From IMCC45349 sp047219225 (GTDB lineage: Bacteria; Bacteroidota; Bacteroidia; Flavobacteriales; Flavobacteriaceae), in contig NZ_CP178208.1 in the NCBI RefSeq assembly GCF_047219225.1, positions 2,852,001 to 2,916,000 on the forward strand: a DNA stretch of 64,000 nt. The letters run 5' to 3'. Positions 1-8,578 of this stretch are shown piece after piece. Position 1 is the stretch's first letter. Each line of letters opens with the position of its first letter. The notes under the pieces are model-generated. The model made no database searches. It was not told the DNA's origin and saw only the letters and a program-made list of their open reading frames with translations. The translations under genes and the position numbers were made by a program.

Positions 1-177
1 TATGTTATTATATCCTTATTTCTTCGTTTTAAATTTGAGAGTGAAAACCCTGTAAGTCCTGTAAACTCTATTGTTTTAGGGATTGGTTTTGTTGTGATTA
101 TTTGGGCACTCATTAAGTTAAAATTCTTAAATCCAAATTGGTTCGGTTTGTTTAAACCAAAAAAATCAAAATCATGA
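1..177 (+). CDS. C-terminal end of a membrane protein (partial)
   Basis: Frame 1 is open from the window edge to a TGA at 175-177 and encodes the last 58 residues of a protein. The end holds one hydrophobic segment (about residues 25-42 of the visible part, containing VLGIGFVVIIWALIKL) followed by a basic tail rich in Lys. The stop overlaps the ATG of the next gene (ATGA at 174-177), so the two are probably translationally coupled. A membrane transporter supplying a substrate to the acyl-CoA synthetases downstream is plausible, but that rests on position only; the family cannot be named from this fragment. Confidence 0.6.
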   Translation, partial: YVIISLFLRFKFESENPVSPVNSIVLGIGFVVIIWALIKLKFLNPNWFGLFKPKKSKS

Positions 178-2060
178 CATATCAAGAATTTTATAAGAGC
201 AGTATTCAGGACCCAAAAACGTTTTGGAATGCACAAGCACAAGAACTAGATTGGCACAAAATGCCAAACAATACATTGTCAAAAGACAATGATGGATTTT
301 ATCAATGGTTTGAAGATGGAAAACTTAACTTAAGTTATTTATGTATAGATAAACATATAGCAGATGGTTATGGTAGGCAAAATGCTATTATTTACGATTC
401 GCCTGTAACTAATACTAAAGAGATAATTACTTTTAATAGGCTTCAAAAAGAAGTGTCAAAGTTAGCAGGTGCTTTAAAAGAATTAGGCTTACAAAAAGAA
501 GACACAGCAATTATATATATGCCTATGATTCCTCAAGCCATTTATGCAATGTTGGCTTGTGTACGTATTGGTGTAACACACTCAGTCGTATTTGGAGGAT
601 TTGCACCTCATGAGTTGGCAATTCGTATAGATGATTGTCAACCAAAAGTAATTATTACAGCATCTAGTGGTATTGAAGTTGATAGAATTATTCCATATAA
701 ACCTTATGTAGATGAAGCTATAGTATTATCTCAGCATAAACCTGAAAAGGTATTGTTATATCAAAGACATTTAGGAGCAGATGCTCCTGCAAAACCTTAT
801 GATGTAGATTATTTAGAAGCAGTTAAAAACGCTATACCAGCAGAACCAGTAGTGGTTGATTCTACACACCCTTCATACATCTTATATACTTCTGGAACTA
901 CTGGTAAACCAAAAGGGATTATTAGAGATACAGGTGGTTATGCAACCGCTTTAAAATTTTCGATGAAGCATGTTTATGGAGTAGAATCAGGAGACGTTTA
1001 TTGGGCTGCTAGTGATGTAGGTTGGGTTGTTGGTCATAGCTATATAGTTTATGGTCCTTTATTAAATAGAAATACAACAGTGTTGTTTGAAGGTAAACCT
1101 ATTAGAACACCAGATGCTTCTACATTTTGGAGAGTTATTAGTGAACATCAAGTACGTGTTATGTTTACAGCACCTACAGCTATTAGAGCAATAAAAAAAG
1201 AAGATCCAAATGCAGAGTTCTTGAAACAATACGATATATCATGCCTAAAATATCAGTTCCTTGCAGGTGAACGTTGCGATGTATCTACACTTAAATGGAC
1301 TGAAGAAAAACTAGGTGTTCCAGTAATTGATCATTGGTGGCAAACCGAAAGTGGTTGGCCAATGTTAGCAAATATGGCAGGAGTAGAATTGCAAAAAGTA
1401 AAACCTGGATCAGCAACATTTCCCGTATGTGGATATGATTTACAAATATTAAATGAAAAAGGCGAAGTAGTACCTAATGGTACCGAAGGTTATGTAGCTG
1501 TTAAGCTTCCATTACCACCAGGAAACTTAAGAAATATTTGGGGTAATCCAGAGCGTTTTAAAGCAGGTTATCTTGAAAAGTTTCCAGGCTATTATTTTTC
1601 TGGTGATGGAGGCTATAAAGATGAAGATAATTACGTGTATATAACAGGTCGTGTAGATGATGTTATAAATGTGGCAGGTCATAGATTATCTACTGCCGAA
1701 ATGGAAGAAGTTGTAGCTGCTCACGATTCAGTGGCTGAGTGCGCTGTTATTGGTATTCATTGTGATTTAAAAGGACAAAAGCCTTTAGCATTGGCAGTTA
1801 CAAAGTCTGATAATATAATGGCTGAATCTGTAATTCAAGAAGATATTGTAAAAGAGGTAAGACATCATATAGGAGCTGTAGCTTCTTTAAAACAAGTAAT
1901 ATTGGTAGATAGACTACCAAAAACACGTTCAGGAAAAATTTTAAGAAAGCTACTTAGAAACATAGCAGATAAAAATGAGTATAAGGTGCCTTCAACTATT
2001 GATGATATAAACATTATTGGAGAAATAGAAACCGTATATAAATCACACAATGTCATTTAG
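174..2060 (+). CDS. prpE: Propionyl-CoA synthetase-like acyl-CoA ligase (PrpE/ACSS3 type)
   Basis: A 628-residue member of the ANL superfamily, expected to activate a short-chain acid (probably propionate) with ATP and CoA in the cytoplasm. The adenylate-forming P-loop YTSGTTGKPKG lies near residue 238 and is followed by IIRDTGGYA, close to the QRDxGGY of PrpE and ACSS3 rather than the MVHTTGGY of acetyl-CoA synthetases. VFGGFAxHELAxRIDD also matches PrpE. The catalytic lysine is K588 in KTRSGKILRK, the usual acetylation-regulated site. It overlaps the preceding membrane protein by 4 nt and is 109 bp upstream of acs. With the biotin-dependent carboxylase at 35121-38595 it could feed propionate into methylmalonyl-CoA. 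Acetate or a longer acid is the alternative substrate. Confidence 0.8.
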   Translation: MTYQEFYKSSIQDPKTFWNAQAQELDWHKMPNNTLSKDNDGFYQWFEDGKLNLSYLCIDKHIADGYGRQNAIIYDSPVTNTKEIITFNRLQKEVSKLAGALKELGLQKEDTAIIYMPMIPQAIYAMLACVRIGVTHSVVFGGFAPHELAIRIDDCQPKVIITASSGIEVDRIIPYKPYVDEAIVLSQHKPEKVLLYQRHLGADAPAKPYDVDYLEAVKNAIPAEPVVVDSTHPSYILYTSGTTGKPKGIIRDTGGYATALKFSMKHVYGVESGDVYWAASDVGWVVGHSYIVYGPLLNRNTTVLFEGKPIRTPDASTFWRVISEHQVRVMFTAPTAIRAIKKEDPNAEFLKQYDISCLKYQFLAGERCDVSTLKWTEEKLGVPVIDHWWQTESGWPMLANMAGVELQKVKPGSATFPVCGYDLQILNEKGEVVPNGTEGYVAVKLPLPPGNLRNIWGNPERFKAGYLEKFPGYYFSGDGGYKDEDNYVYITGRVDDVINVAGHRLSTAEMEEVVAAHDSVAECAVIGIHCDLKGQKPLALAVTKSDNIMAESVIQEDIVKEVRHHIGAVASLKQVILVDRLPKTRSGKILRKLLRNIADKNEYKVPSTIDDINIIGEIETVYKSHNVI

Positions 2061-2118
2061 AGTTAATTTAATGTCATTAGTAGAAATAAAAAATAAAAAC
2101 AAAAATATTTTACTAGCT

Positions 2119-2130
2119 TAGAGGAGGTGA
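2119..2130 (+). promoter_or_regulatory. Perfect Shine-Dalgarno-like sequence far from a start codon
   Basis: GAGGAGGTGAT begins at 2121 and would pair fully with the 3' end of 16S rRNA. It sits about 40 nt before the acs ATG (2170), with no start codon at normal spacing after it. A 16-codon reading frame (2071-2121) ends exactly at its first base. Strong SD sequences are rare in Flavobacteriia, so this may be chance or a leader element. Confidence 0.35.
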
Positions 2131-2169
2131 TAAAAACACTAATCAAGCACAAATTTTAATTATAGAATT

Positions 2170-4077
2170 ATGAGTAATTATCATATAAAACATCTAGAAG
2201 AATACTATCAAGTTTATAGAAAATCTGTACGAAATCCTGAAGGGTTTTGGGAAGAGATTGCAGAAGAGCATTTTTTATGGCGTAAAAAATGGGATAATGT
2301 ATTGAGTTGGGATTTTTCTAAACCAGAAGTAAAGTGGTTTGAAGGTGCAAAACTTAATATTACAGAAAATTGTATTGATAGACATTTAGCAACTCGAGGT
2401 GATAAAACAGCTATTTTATTTGAACCTAATGACCCAAATGATCCAGCTGAACACATTAGTTATAGACAGTTATATCATCGTGTTAACAAGTTTGCAAATG
2501 TGCTAAAAGCTCAAGGTATAAAAAAAGGTGATCGTGTTTGTATTTATTTACCGATGATTCCTGAGTTGGCGATTTCTGTATTGGCTTGTGCTCGTATAGG
2601 TGCAATTCACTCAGTAGTATTTGCAGGATTTTCATCAACTGCATTATCAACTAGAATTAATGATAGCGATTGTAAAATGGTAATTACTAGCGATGGTTCT
2701 TATCGTGGAGCAAAGACTATTGATTTAAAAGGAATTGTTGATGAAGCGTTACTTGATTGTGATTGTGTAGCATCTGTTTTAGTAGCAAAACGTATTAACT
2801 CAGATATTCATATGGAAGAAGGTCGCGACCAATGGTTACAGCCTTTATTAGATGCAGCTTCAGACCAATTAACAGCAGAAGTGATGGATGCCGAAGATCC
2901 ATTATTTATTTTATATACATCAGGTTCAACTGGCAAGCCAAAAGGAATGGTGCATACTACAGGTGGTTACATGGTGTATACAGCTTATACGTTCAAAAAT
3001 GTATTTCAGTATAGAGAAAATGATGTGTATTGGTGTACTGCTGATATTGGTTGGATTACAGGACACAGTTATATTGTTTATGGACCATTAGCCAATGGAG
3101 CTACTACAGTTATGTTTGAAGGTGTGCCTAGTTATCCAGATTTTGGACGCTTTTGGGAAATTGTTGAAAAGCATAAAGTAAATCAGTTTTATACAGCACC
3201 AACAGCAATTCGTGCTTTAGCTAAACAAGGAACAGAGTTAGTTGATAAGTATGATTTAAGCTCTTTAAAAACCTTAGGTTCAGTAGGTGAGCCTATTAAT
3301 GAAGAAGCGTGGCATTGGTATAATGATAATGTAGGAAAGAAAAAAGCACCAATTGTAGATACTTGGTGGCAAACAGAAACAGGAGGAATTATGATAACAC
3401 CAATTCCTTATGCTACACCAACAAAACCAACCTATGCAACATTGCCATTTATTGGAATTCAACCTGCATTAATGGATGAAAATGGAGAAGAAATAAAAGG
3501 TAACCAAGTAGATGGTCGCTTATGTGTAAAATTTCCTTGGCCATCTATGGCACGAACTATTTGGGGAAATCATGAGCGTTATAGAGATACTTATTTTTCG
3601 GCTTATAAGGATAAGTATTTTACAGGTGATGGTGCTTTACGTGATGAGGTTGGTTATTATAGAATTACAGGTCGTGTAGACGATGTTATTATTGTGTCTG
3701 GACATAACTTAGGAACAGCACCAATTGAAGATGCTATTAATGAGCATCAAGCAGTAGCTGAGTCTGCTATTGTAGGTTTCCCTCACGATGTAAAAGGAAG
3801 TGCGTTATATGGTTATGTAACTTTAAAAGATACAGGCGAAAGCAGAGACCACGATAATTTACGTAAAGAAATTAACCAGATTATTACAGAGCATATTGGG
3901 CCAATTGCTAAACTAGATAAAATACAGTTTACTCAAGGATTACCAAAAACACGTTCTGGAAAAATTATGAGACGTATTTTACGTAAAATAGCACATAAAG
4001 ATACTTCTAATCTAGGTGATACAAGTACATTGTTAAATCCAGAGGTAGTACAAGATATTATGGATAATGCCTTATAA
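2170..4077 (+). CDS. acs: Acetyl-CoA synthetase (acetate-CoA ligase)
   Basis: A 635-residue AMP-forming acetate:CoA ligase that converts acetate, ATP and CoA to acetyl-CoA. Family marks are YTSGSTGKPKGMVHTTGGY (near residue 249), WCTADIGWITGHSY, WWQTETGG, and the C-terminal KTRSGKIMRR, whose catalytic lysine is K598. Length and motif order match canonical Acs. It is on the same strand as the prpE-like gene, 109 bp downstream, and ends before a strong terminator. The intervening leader contains an isolated, very strong SD-like sequence. K598 is normally controlled by protein acetylation in this family; the modifying enzyme cannot be assigned here, although GNAT proteins occur further along. 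Confidence 0.95.
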   Translation: MSNYHIKHLEEYYQVYRKSVRNPEGFWEEIAEEHFLWRKKWDNVLSWDFSKPEVKWFEGAKLNITENCIDRHLATRGDKTAILFEPNDPNDPAEHISYRQLYHRVNKFANVLKAQGIKKGDRVCIYLPMIPELAISVLACARIGAIHSVVFAGFSSTALSTRINDSDCKMVITSDGSYRGAKTIDLKGIVDEALLDCDCVASVLVAKRINSDIHMEEGRDQWLQPLLDAASDQLTAEVMDAEDPLFILYTSGSTGKPKGMVHTTGGYMVYTAYTFKNVFQYRENDVYWCTADIGWITGHSYIVYGPLANGATTVMFEGVPSYPDFGRFWEIVEKHKVNQFYTAPTAIRALAKQGTELVDKYDLSSLKTLGSVGEPINEEAWHWYNDNVGKKKAPIVDTWWQTETGGIMITPIPYATPTKPTYATLPFIGIQPALMDENGEEIKGNQVDGRLCVKFPWPSMARTIWGNHERYRDTYFSAYKDKYFTGDGALRDEVGYYRITGRVDDVIIVSGHNLGTAPIEDAINEHQAVAESAIVGFPHDVKGSALYGYVTLKDTGESRDHDNLRKEINQIITEHIGPIAKLDKIQFTQGLPKTRSGKIMRRILRKIAHKDTSNLGDTSTLLNPEVVQDIMDNAL

Positions 4078-4114
4078 CATTATCTGTTTTTTATTGATTG
4101 ATTTTTAAGTATTA

Positions 4115-4144
4115 AAAAAGCATCTCGAAAGAGATGCTTTTTTT
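4115..4144 (+). terminator. Rho-independent terminator after acs
   Basis: Stem AAAAAGCATCTC / GAGATGCTTTTT with a GAAA tetraloop, followed by a T run. It lies 37 nt after the acs stop and can also serve the convergent lipoprotein gene at 4158-4679. Confidence 0.9.
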
Positions 4145-4157
4145 GTGATTCTTTATA

Positions 4158-4679
4158 TTATAAATTTTGTAATCGTAAACTCTCAAGCTTTTGTGCATAA
4201 GTCAATATAACTTTGCCAAAAGAACCAGTTTTTACATCACTATAATAATATTCGTCAGTTTTACGATCTAGCATGTAATAGTTAGAATATGGTGCGCTTC
4301 TAGTTTTAAATTCTCCAGAGGCTCCATATCCAGCAGAAGCAGTACTTCCCGCATCATAATCAAAAATATACCTGTATTTATCTAGGTCTGCATACTCTTC
4401 ATTTTCAAGGTCTTCTTCTAAAACGAAAATGAATTTGCCTTTATAGTTTTCGTTAAAATGCTTTTTCATGTATTTATCTCTACTATTTCTGCCTTTTAGT
4501 ACGCATATTAAAGTAGAATTGTCTTTACCAAACTCTGGAGGAATAGCATTGTTTTCAGTAGTTATATGCTTTTCGGCTACATTTTTTTGATTAGCCATTA
4601 CTGCTGCAGCAATGCAAGAATTAAGCAATAGAAAAGAACAAAGAATAATTAAAAGTCTTAACGGATAAATTATTTTCAT
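4158..4679 (-). CDS. Hypothetical lipoprotein
   Basis: A 173-residue protein of unrecognised family. Residues 1-22 form a lipoprotein signal peptide ending in the lipobox LLNSC, so the mature protein should be lipid-anchored. The rest is charged and soluble, with a Tyr/Asp/Glu-rich middle (EEYADLDKYRYIFDYD) and a Gly/Ala/Ser-rich loop around residues 107-118. It is monocistronic and convergent with acs. A TACTTTTG sequence on the minus strand (4709-4702), 23 nt before the ATG, fits the Bacteroidota -7 element. No function can be assigned. Confidence 0.75.
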   Translation of the reverse strand: MKIIYPLRLLIILCSFLLLNSCIAAAVMANQKNVAEKHITTENNAIPPEFGKDNSTLICVLKGRNSRDKYMKKHFNENYKGKFIFVLEEDLENEEYADLDKYRYIFDYDAGSTASAGYGASGEFKTRSAPYSNYYMLDRKTDEYYYSDVKTGSFGKVILTYAQKLESLRLQNL

Positions 4680-4763
4680 TATTGAATGATTTTGATTACA
4701 TCAAAAGTAAGTGAAAATAATTAATATTAAAACATAGAAATTAGTTTTGTTGTTGTTTTTTAG

Positions 4764-5801
4764 TTAGTTAGGGTTGTTTTCTTTTTCCAATATTTTAGCA
4801 ATTCTATTATTTATAATTTCTGATAAGTTCCAATTATAAAGCTCTTTATCAGTAGTGTTGTAAAATGCAACAATAACTGCATCTATATCTTTATAGTATT
4901 TTGCAAAACTTTGGTATCCAGGAACCCAACCAGCATGTTCAAATTCGTAAATAGAAGCATATATCTTTTGCTCTTCAGGTTTTAATAATGAACCATCGTT
5001 TAATGCTCTAAGAAATATACCAACATCTTCTGCAGTGGCTAACATACCATGTTCGTCTTCTTTTAAATCGTATGGATAGTCTACATGGTAACCACTCATG
5101 ACATCTTCTAAATTCACTTCTTTTAAAGACCCAAAAGTATTGTTTAGGTTTAGTGGTTTTAAGATTTCTTCTTGTACAAATTGAAAGTTGTTATAGCCTA
5201 ATGCATTATCCATAATTTTATTGATTAATAAATAATTGGTATTACAATATTCATAATCTTCACCTGGTTGAAAGTTAGCAGGTTTGTTGGTAATTAGTGC
5301 TAGACTTTCTTCGTAAGTTCTTGTTGGATTAGACCAAAAATTTGGCGTGTCTGTAAAGTTTGGAATACCACTTTTATGCTGTATCATTAAGCGTAGTGTA
5401 ATTTTATCGGCATTTTCAATTTTACCAACAAGTTCTGGTAAATAATCAGCGATGGTTTTATCTAATGATAGTTTGCCTTTGCTTACCAATTTGGTAACAG
5501 CTACAGCATCATAGAGTTTGCTAATACTTGCTATTTTAAATAAAGCATTTGGTTTTGCAGCTATTTTAGTATCGCGATTATGCCAGCCAGAAGCAGCATA
5601 TTGCGGCGTGTTTCCTGCTTTATCTATATAAACAACCATACCATCAAAACCATGATTAATAGCTTGCTCTGTTTGTTCTTGAACTGTATCAGGTAAAGGT
5701 AAAATCCATGCTTTAACCAAAAGCCAAGGCACAAAGAAAAGAGAGGTGATAGTTCCAACAAATAGTATGATTCTTAATATTGTTTTTTTAGAGATATTCA
5801 T
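4764..5801 (-). CDS. Serine hydrolase, beta-lactamase / penicillin-binding family
   Basis: A 345-residue serine hydrolase of the class C beta-lactamase / D-Ala-D-Ala carboxypeptidase fold (Pfam Beta-lactamase). A hydrophobic N-terminal segment (about residues 8-30) suggests membrane anchoring or export. The nucleophile motif SxxK is SISK in FKIASISKLYDAVA, and the second motif YxN is YCN in DYEYCNTNYLLI. The HxG-like third motif is less clear. Related proteins are esterases, peptidases or beta-lactamase-like enzymes, so the substrate is open; classical antibiotic resistance should not be assumed. It stands alone, with 279 bp upstream holding a large palindromic repeat. Confidence 0.85.
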   Translation of the reverse strand: MNISKKTILRIILFVGTITSLFFVPWLLVKAWILPLPDTVQEQTEQAINHGFDGMVVYIDKAGNTPQYAASGWHNRDTKIAAKPNALFKIASISKLYDAVAVTKLVSKGKLSLDKTIADYLPELVGKIENADKITLRLMIQHKSGIPNFTDTPNFWSNPTRTYEESLALITNKPANFQPGEDYEYCNTNYLLINKIMDNALGYNNFQFVQEEILKPLNLNNTFGSLKEVNLEDVMSGYHVDYPYDLKEDEHGMLATAEDVGIFLRALNDGSLLKPEEQKIYASIYEFEHAGWVPGYQSFAKYYKDIDAVIVAFYNTTDKELYNWNLSEIINNRIAKILEKENNPN

Positions 5802-5942
5802 GATTACAATTGTGATTAATATACAAGCGTATTACAATTTTACGAAAGCAAAATACCGAATAAATATTAAGAGTTTTATTTTTTAGTTTCTGAATTGCAG
5901 AATTTTAATGATGAATTGTATAATTATAGCTATAAGTTATAT

Positions 5943-6080
5943 GAGGAGTTCGTTTAACGGTTTTGTGTATGGTTAGTTGCGTGTTTCAGCAACTAATTTT
6001 GCAAATCAAGCCTAATAGAAAATCGTGACGAGTAAGTAGGCGAGTACTAGCAATTAATTATACACGGTGTTGTAAAACGT
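5943..6080. repeat. Large imperfect palindromic repeat, copy 1
   Basis: The element begins AGGAGTTCGTTTAACGGTT and ends TATACACGGTGTTGT. The outer arms pair imperfectly: GTGTATGGTTAGTTGC near 5965-5980 against the complement of GCAATTAATTATACAC near 6050-6065. An inner hairpin TTAGTTGC / GCAACTAA surrounds an 8-nt loop at about 5973-5996. It abuts the 3' end of the WD40 gene. A shorter relative with the same first 17 bases and a similar end lies at 30344-30420, again right after a minus-strand ORF. The paired ends GTTTAAC and GTTGTAA resemble, but do not match, integron attC core sites. Confidence 0.6.
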
Positions 6081-7127
6081 TTATTCTTTGACAACTTCCC
6101 AAATCTTCACTGTTTTATCTTTACTAGGTGTAGCTATTAACTTTCCATCCGAACTTACATCCATCCCCAAACCAATGTCATCCTTATGTTCAGTTATTGT
6201 TTGAAGAATGGTTTCACTTTCAATATCCCATAGTGTTGCTATAACAGGTATTGTATATCCTTTAAAACCAAAATGATATTCTAACAGCTCTCCTAGCATC
6301 TTTTTATCTGTTCCTCCTGCCAAAATTCTATTATTTCCAACAAACACAACTGAATGAAGAGCTTTATTTTCTCCTTTTAATGTATGCATTAATTCCCAAG
6401 TATTGGTATTCCAAATTTTAATGGTTTTATCATCTCCTGCACTTGCTAATAATTCACCATTTGGACTAAAATCCATCGATAGAGGAACTAATGAATGTCC
6501 CAAAATTGTCTTTATTAACGCTCCAGATTTCACATCATATATTCTTATAGCATTATCACTGCCTGAGGCCGCTAAATAGTCTCCAGTGTGATTAAAAACA
6601 ACCTCCCAAATATTATGTGAAGATTCTGTAAATTCATATTTAATTTCTCCAGTATTTATATTCCAAACAGTTACTTTATCATCATTGCTACCAGCTGCTA
6701 TTAAATGACCATTTGGGCTAAAATCTACCGACCAAATAGTACCTTCATTACCATCTAACACTCTTAAAAGCTCTCCAGAACTCACATTCCAAAGTCTTAC
6801 TTTACCATCATAAGCTCCAGTTGCCACTAATGTCCCATCTATATTAAAATCTACAGCTGGTGAGCCCGTTTCATGTGGTAAATTATGTACTGTTTCACCT
6901 GTAATTCTATTCCAAATTTTAGTATTGGAATCTATGCCCCCACTTATCATGAGTGTATCGTTTGGTAAAAATTTCACTTCCCAAACATCACCAGAGTGAT
7001 CTTTAAACGTTTCTTTTAACTTAAGATAATTACCTTCAACTAACTTTGGTTGATTAAATAACTGTAAATATGTAAAACATGCAATACCAAATGCGAGCAA
7101 GGATATTATAATTTTTCTCTTTCTCAT
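6081..7127 (-). CDS. WD40-repeat beta-propeller protein, membrane-anchored or exported
   Basis: A 348-residue protein with an N-terminal hydrophobic segment (residues 5-23) and seven WD40 repeats covering nearly all the rest, enough for one closed seven-bladed propeller. Repeat marks include KIWNRITGE, RLWNVSSGE, TVWNINTGE, RIYDVKSGA, KIWNTNTWE and KIWEVVKE. Blade six has an insertion of about 20 residues. It starts directly after the stop of the S41 peptidase gene (TAAATG), which implies coupled translation. WD40 propellers are protein-binding scaffolds. I infer that it acts outside the cytoplasmic membrane with its neighbour; the ligand is unknown. Confidence 0.85.
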   Translation of the reverse strand: MRKRKIIISLLAFGIACFTYLQLFNQPKLVEGNYLKLKETFKDHSGDVWEVKFLPNDTLMISGGIDSNTKIWNRITGETVHNLPHETGSPAVDFNIDGTLVATGAYDGKVRLWNVSSGELLRVLDGNEGTIWSVDFSPNGHLIAAGSNDDKVTVWNINTGEIKYEFTESSHNIWEVVFNHTGDYLAASGSDNAIRIYDVKSGALIKTILGHSLVPLSMDFSPNGELLASAGDDKTIKIWNTNTWELMHTLKGENKALHSVVFVGNNRILAGGTDKKMLGELLEYHFGFKGYTIPVIATLWDIESETILQTITEHKDDIGLGMDVSSDGKLIATPSKDKTVKIWEVVKE

Positions 7128-8372
7128 TTATTTGATGTTTTCTAATTTATCAATCATTCTTTTTGCTGAAGTCGAGCTTGGATCTAATTCTAATGCCTTT
7201 TTGTATGACCTTAAAGCATTCATTTTATCGCGTTTTTGGAAATACGCTTCCCCCAAACTATCCCATGAATTGGCATCCTCTGGAAATAATTTTGTGTTCT
7301 CTTGAAATACAATAATAGCTTCATTGATCAATTTATCTTGTAGAAATCCATAGCCAATACTATTGAATACATTTCCTTTATTTCTAGTAACTGTTTTGTT
7401 TATAGCATTAATATAAGCAATTACAAAAGCCTCATTACTATTGGTTTTAACGTTGGGCTGTACACCTTTGCCCTCCCAATTTGTTTTTGTTACTGGATGT
7501 ATTGCTTGAATGTATGGTAACGAAATAGAAAAGTTATCGTTTAAATTTATAGTTTTTGTTCTGTTAGCTCCTCCTTTAGTAACTTCACCTACGACAACAG
7601 CTTTATCTAAATGTTTTAATGAATAGGTAAAAGCTTCTGCAGCAGAAAATGTGTTTTTACTTGTTAATATATATAAAGGTTTATTAGTCATCCTTTTACC
7701 ATCGATAGTTTTGAAGGTGAATAATTGTGTTTTTTCATTCGTTTTACGCTCATAGAAATTACTCAACAAAACAGGTTCCGGATCCGTAAAATAACTAGAT
7801 AACAATTGTACCATACCTGGAACACCTCCACCATTTTTTCTTAAATCTATAATAATAGCATTGGTATTGTATAGAAAGTTCATCGCAGAGGTTGCGGCAT
7901 CTTTTCCTTGTTCAAGGCTTGTAAACATACGTAAATTCAAATAGCCAATATTTCCTTTAAGAACTTTAACTTCTGTAAAACCATAATTGATTTCTGCCAT
8001 TTTCATTGCTATCATTCTCTCTTTTTGTTTTTTCATTTCTTCTGGCATAACATGTTTACTTTGTGCTATTTTTTTTGAAGCATAATTTAGTTTTAAATGT
8101 AGATCATGACTTACGTTTTGTAAATCTTGAGTAACTAGTTTTACAAAATCTTTAGGGTTTGTAACCAACTTGTACTTGTTCGATTTTAAATTAGATTTTA
8201 AGACAGAGTTCATTTCTTGGGCAATCTCTAAATCTATATATGTTTCCAATAAATTCTCTGAAATCAACTGTATTACTTCAGTTTTTTCCTTATTAGTGAT
8301 TTCCTTATTCTGTGCTTTAAGACTTAATAGAGCTAGAAACAATAATACTAATGTTATAATTTGTTTTCTCAT
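7128..8372 (-). CDS. S41-family peptidase with C-terminal TPR repeats
   Basis: A 414-residue exported protein. Residues 1-20 are a signal peptide; the middle (about 80-315) is a tail-specific protease (S41) domain with IIIDLRKNGGGVPG and the nucleophile region KNTFSAAEAFTYSLK, where Ser lies in FSAAE. The last 75 residues contain TPR-like helices (EAIIVFQENTKLFPEDANSW, GEAYFQKRDKMNALRSY). No PDZ domain is evident. Similar proteins hydrolyse peptides in the periplasm or at the cell surface. It is the first gene of a two-gene operon with the WD40 protein and is divergent from the LytS/LytTR pair. A TAGGTTTG (minus strand, 8403-8396) 24 nt before the ATG fits a -7 promoter element. Confidence 0.87.
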   Translation of the reverse strand: MRKQIITLVLLFLALLSLKAQNKEITNKEKTEVIQLISENLLETYIDLEIAQEMNSVLKSNLKSNKYKLVTNPKDFVKLVTQDLQNVSHDLHLKLNYASKKIAQSKHVMPEEMKKQKERMIAMKMAEINYGFTEVKVLKGNIGYLNLRMFTSLEQGKDAATSAMNFLYNTNAIIIDLRKNGGGVPGMVQLLSSYFTDPEPVLLSNFYERKTNEKTQLFTFKTIDGKRMTNKPLYILTSKNTFSAAEAFTYSLKHLDKAVVVGEVTKGGANRTKTINLNDNFSISLPYIQAIHPVTKTNWEGKGVQPNVKTNSNEAFVIAYINAINKTVTRNKGNVFNSIGYGFLQDKLINEAIIVFQENTKLFPEDANSWDSLGEAYFQKRDKMNALRSYKKALELDPSSTSAKRMIDKLENIK

Positions 8373-8395
8373 TTTGACCGATTTTAAATTTGATA

Positions 8396-8403
8396 CAAAC
8401 CTA
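8396..8403 (-). promoter_or_regulatory. Candidate -7 element of the S41/WD40 operon
   Basis: On the minus strand TAGGTTTG matches the Bacteroidota -7 consensus TAnnTTTG, 24 nt before the ATG at 8372. No clear -33 TTG lies at the usual distance. Confidence 0.4.
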
Positions 8404-8578
8404 TAGTCAATCTGTAAACCATTGAATTTAATTTCTTGTTTACATATCTTTTAAACACACATATGATTGTTTTAGTCACTAACTAAACTTGCGTCTGTTA
8501 ATAATACGTTTGTGAAGCTTTTTGGTATGTTGGTGCAAAACATTCTATGAATAACTTTAAGATTATTAGTTTTACAGT

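Noticed and set aside
4764..5801. Antibiotic-resistance beta-lactamase
   Set aside because: Only the general SxxK/YxN pattern is visible; this family includes many esterases and peptidases, and no resistance context is present.
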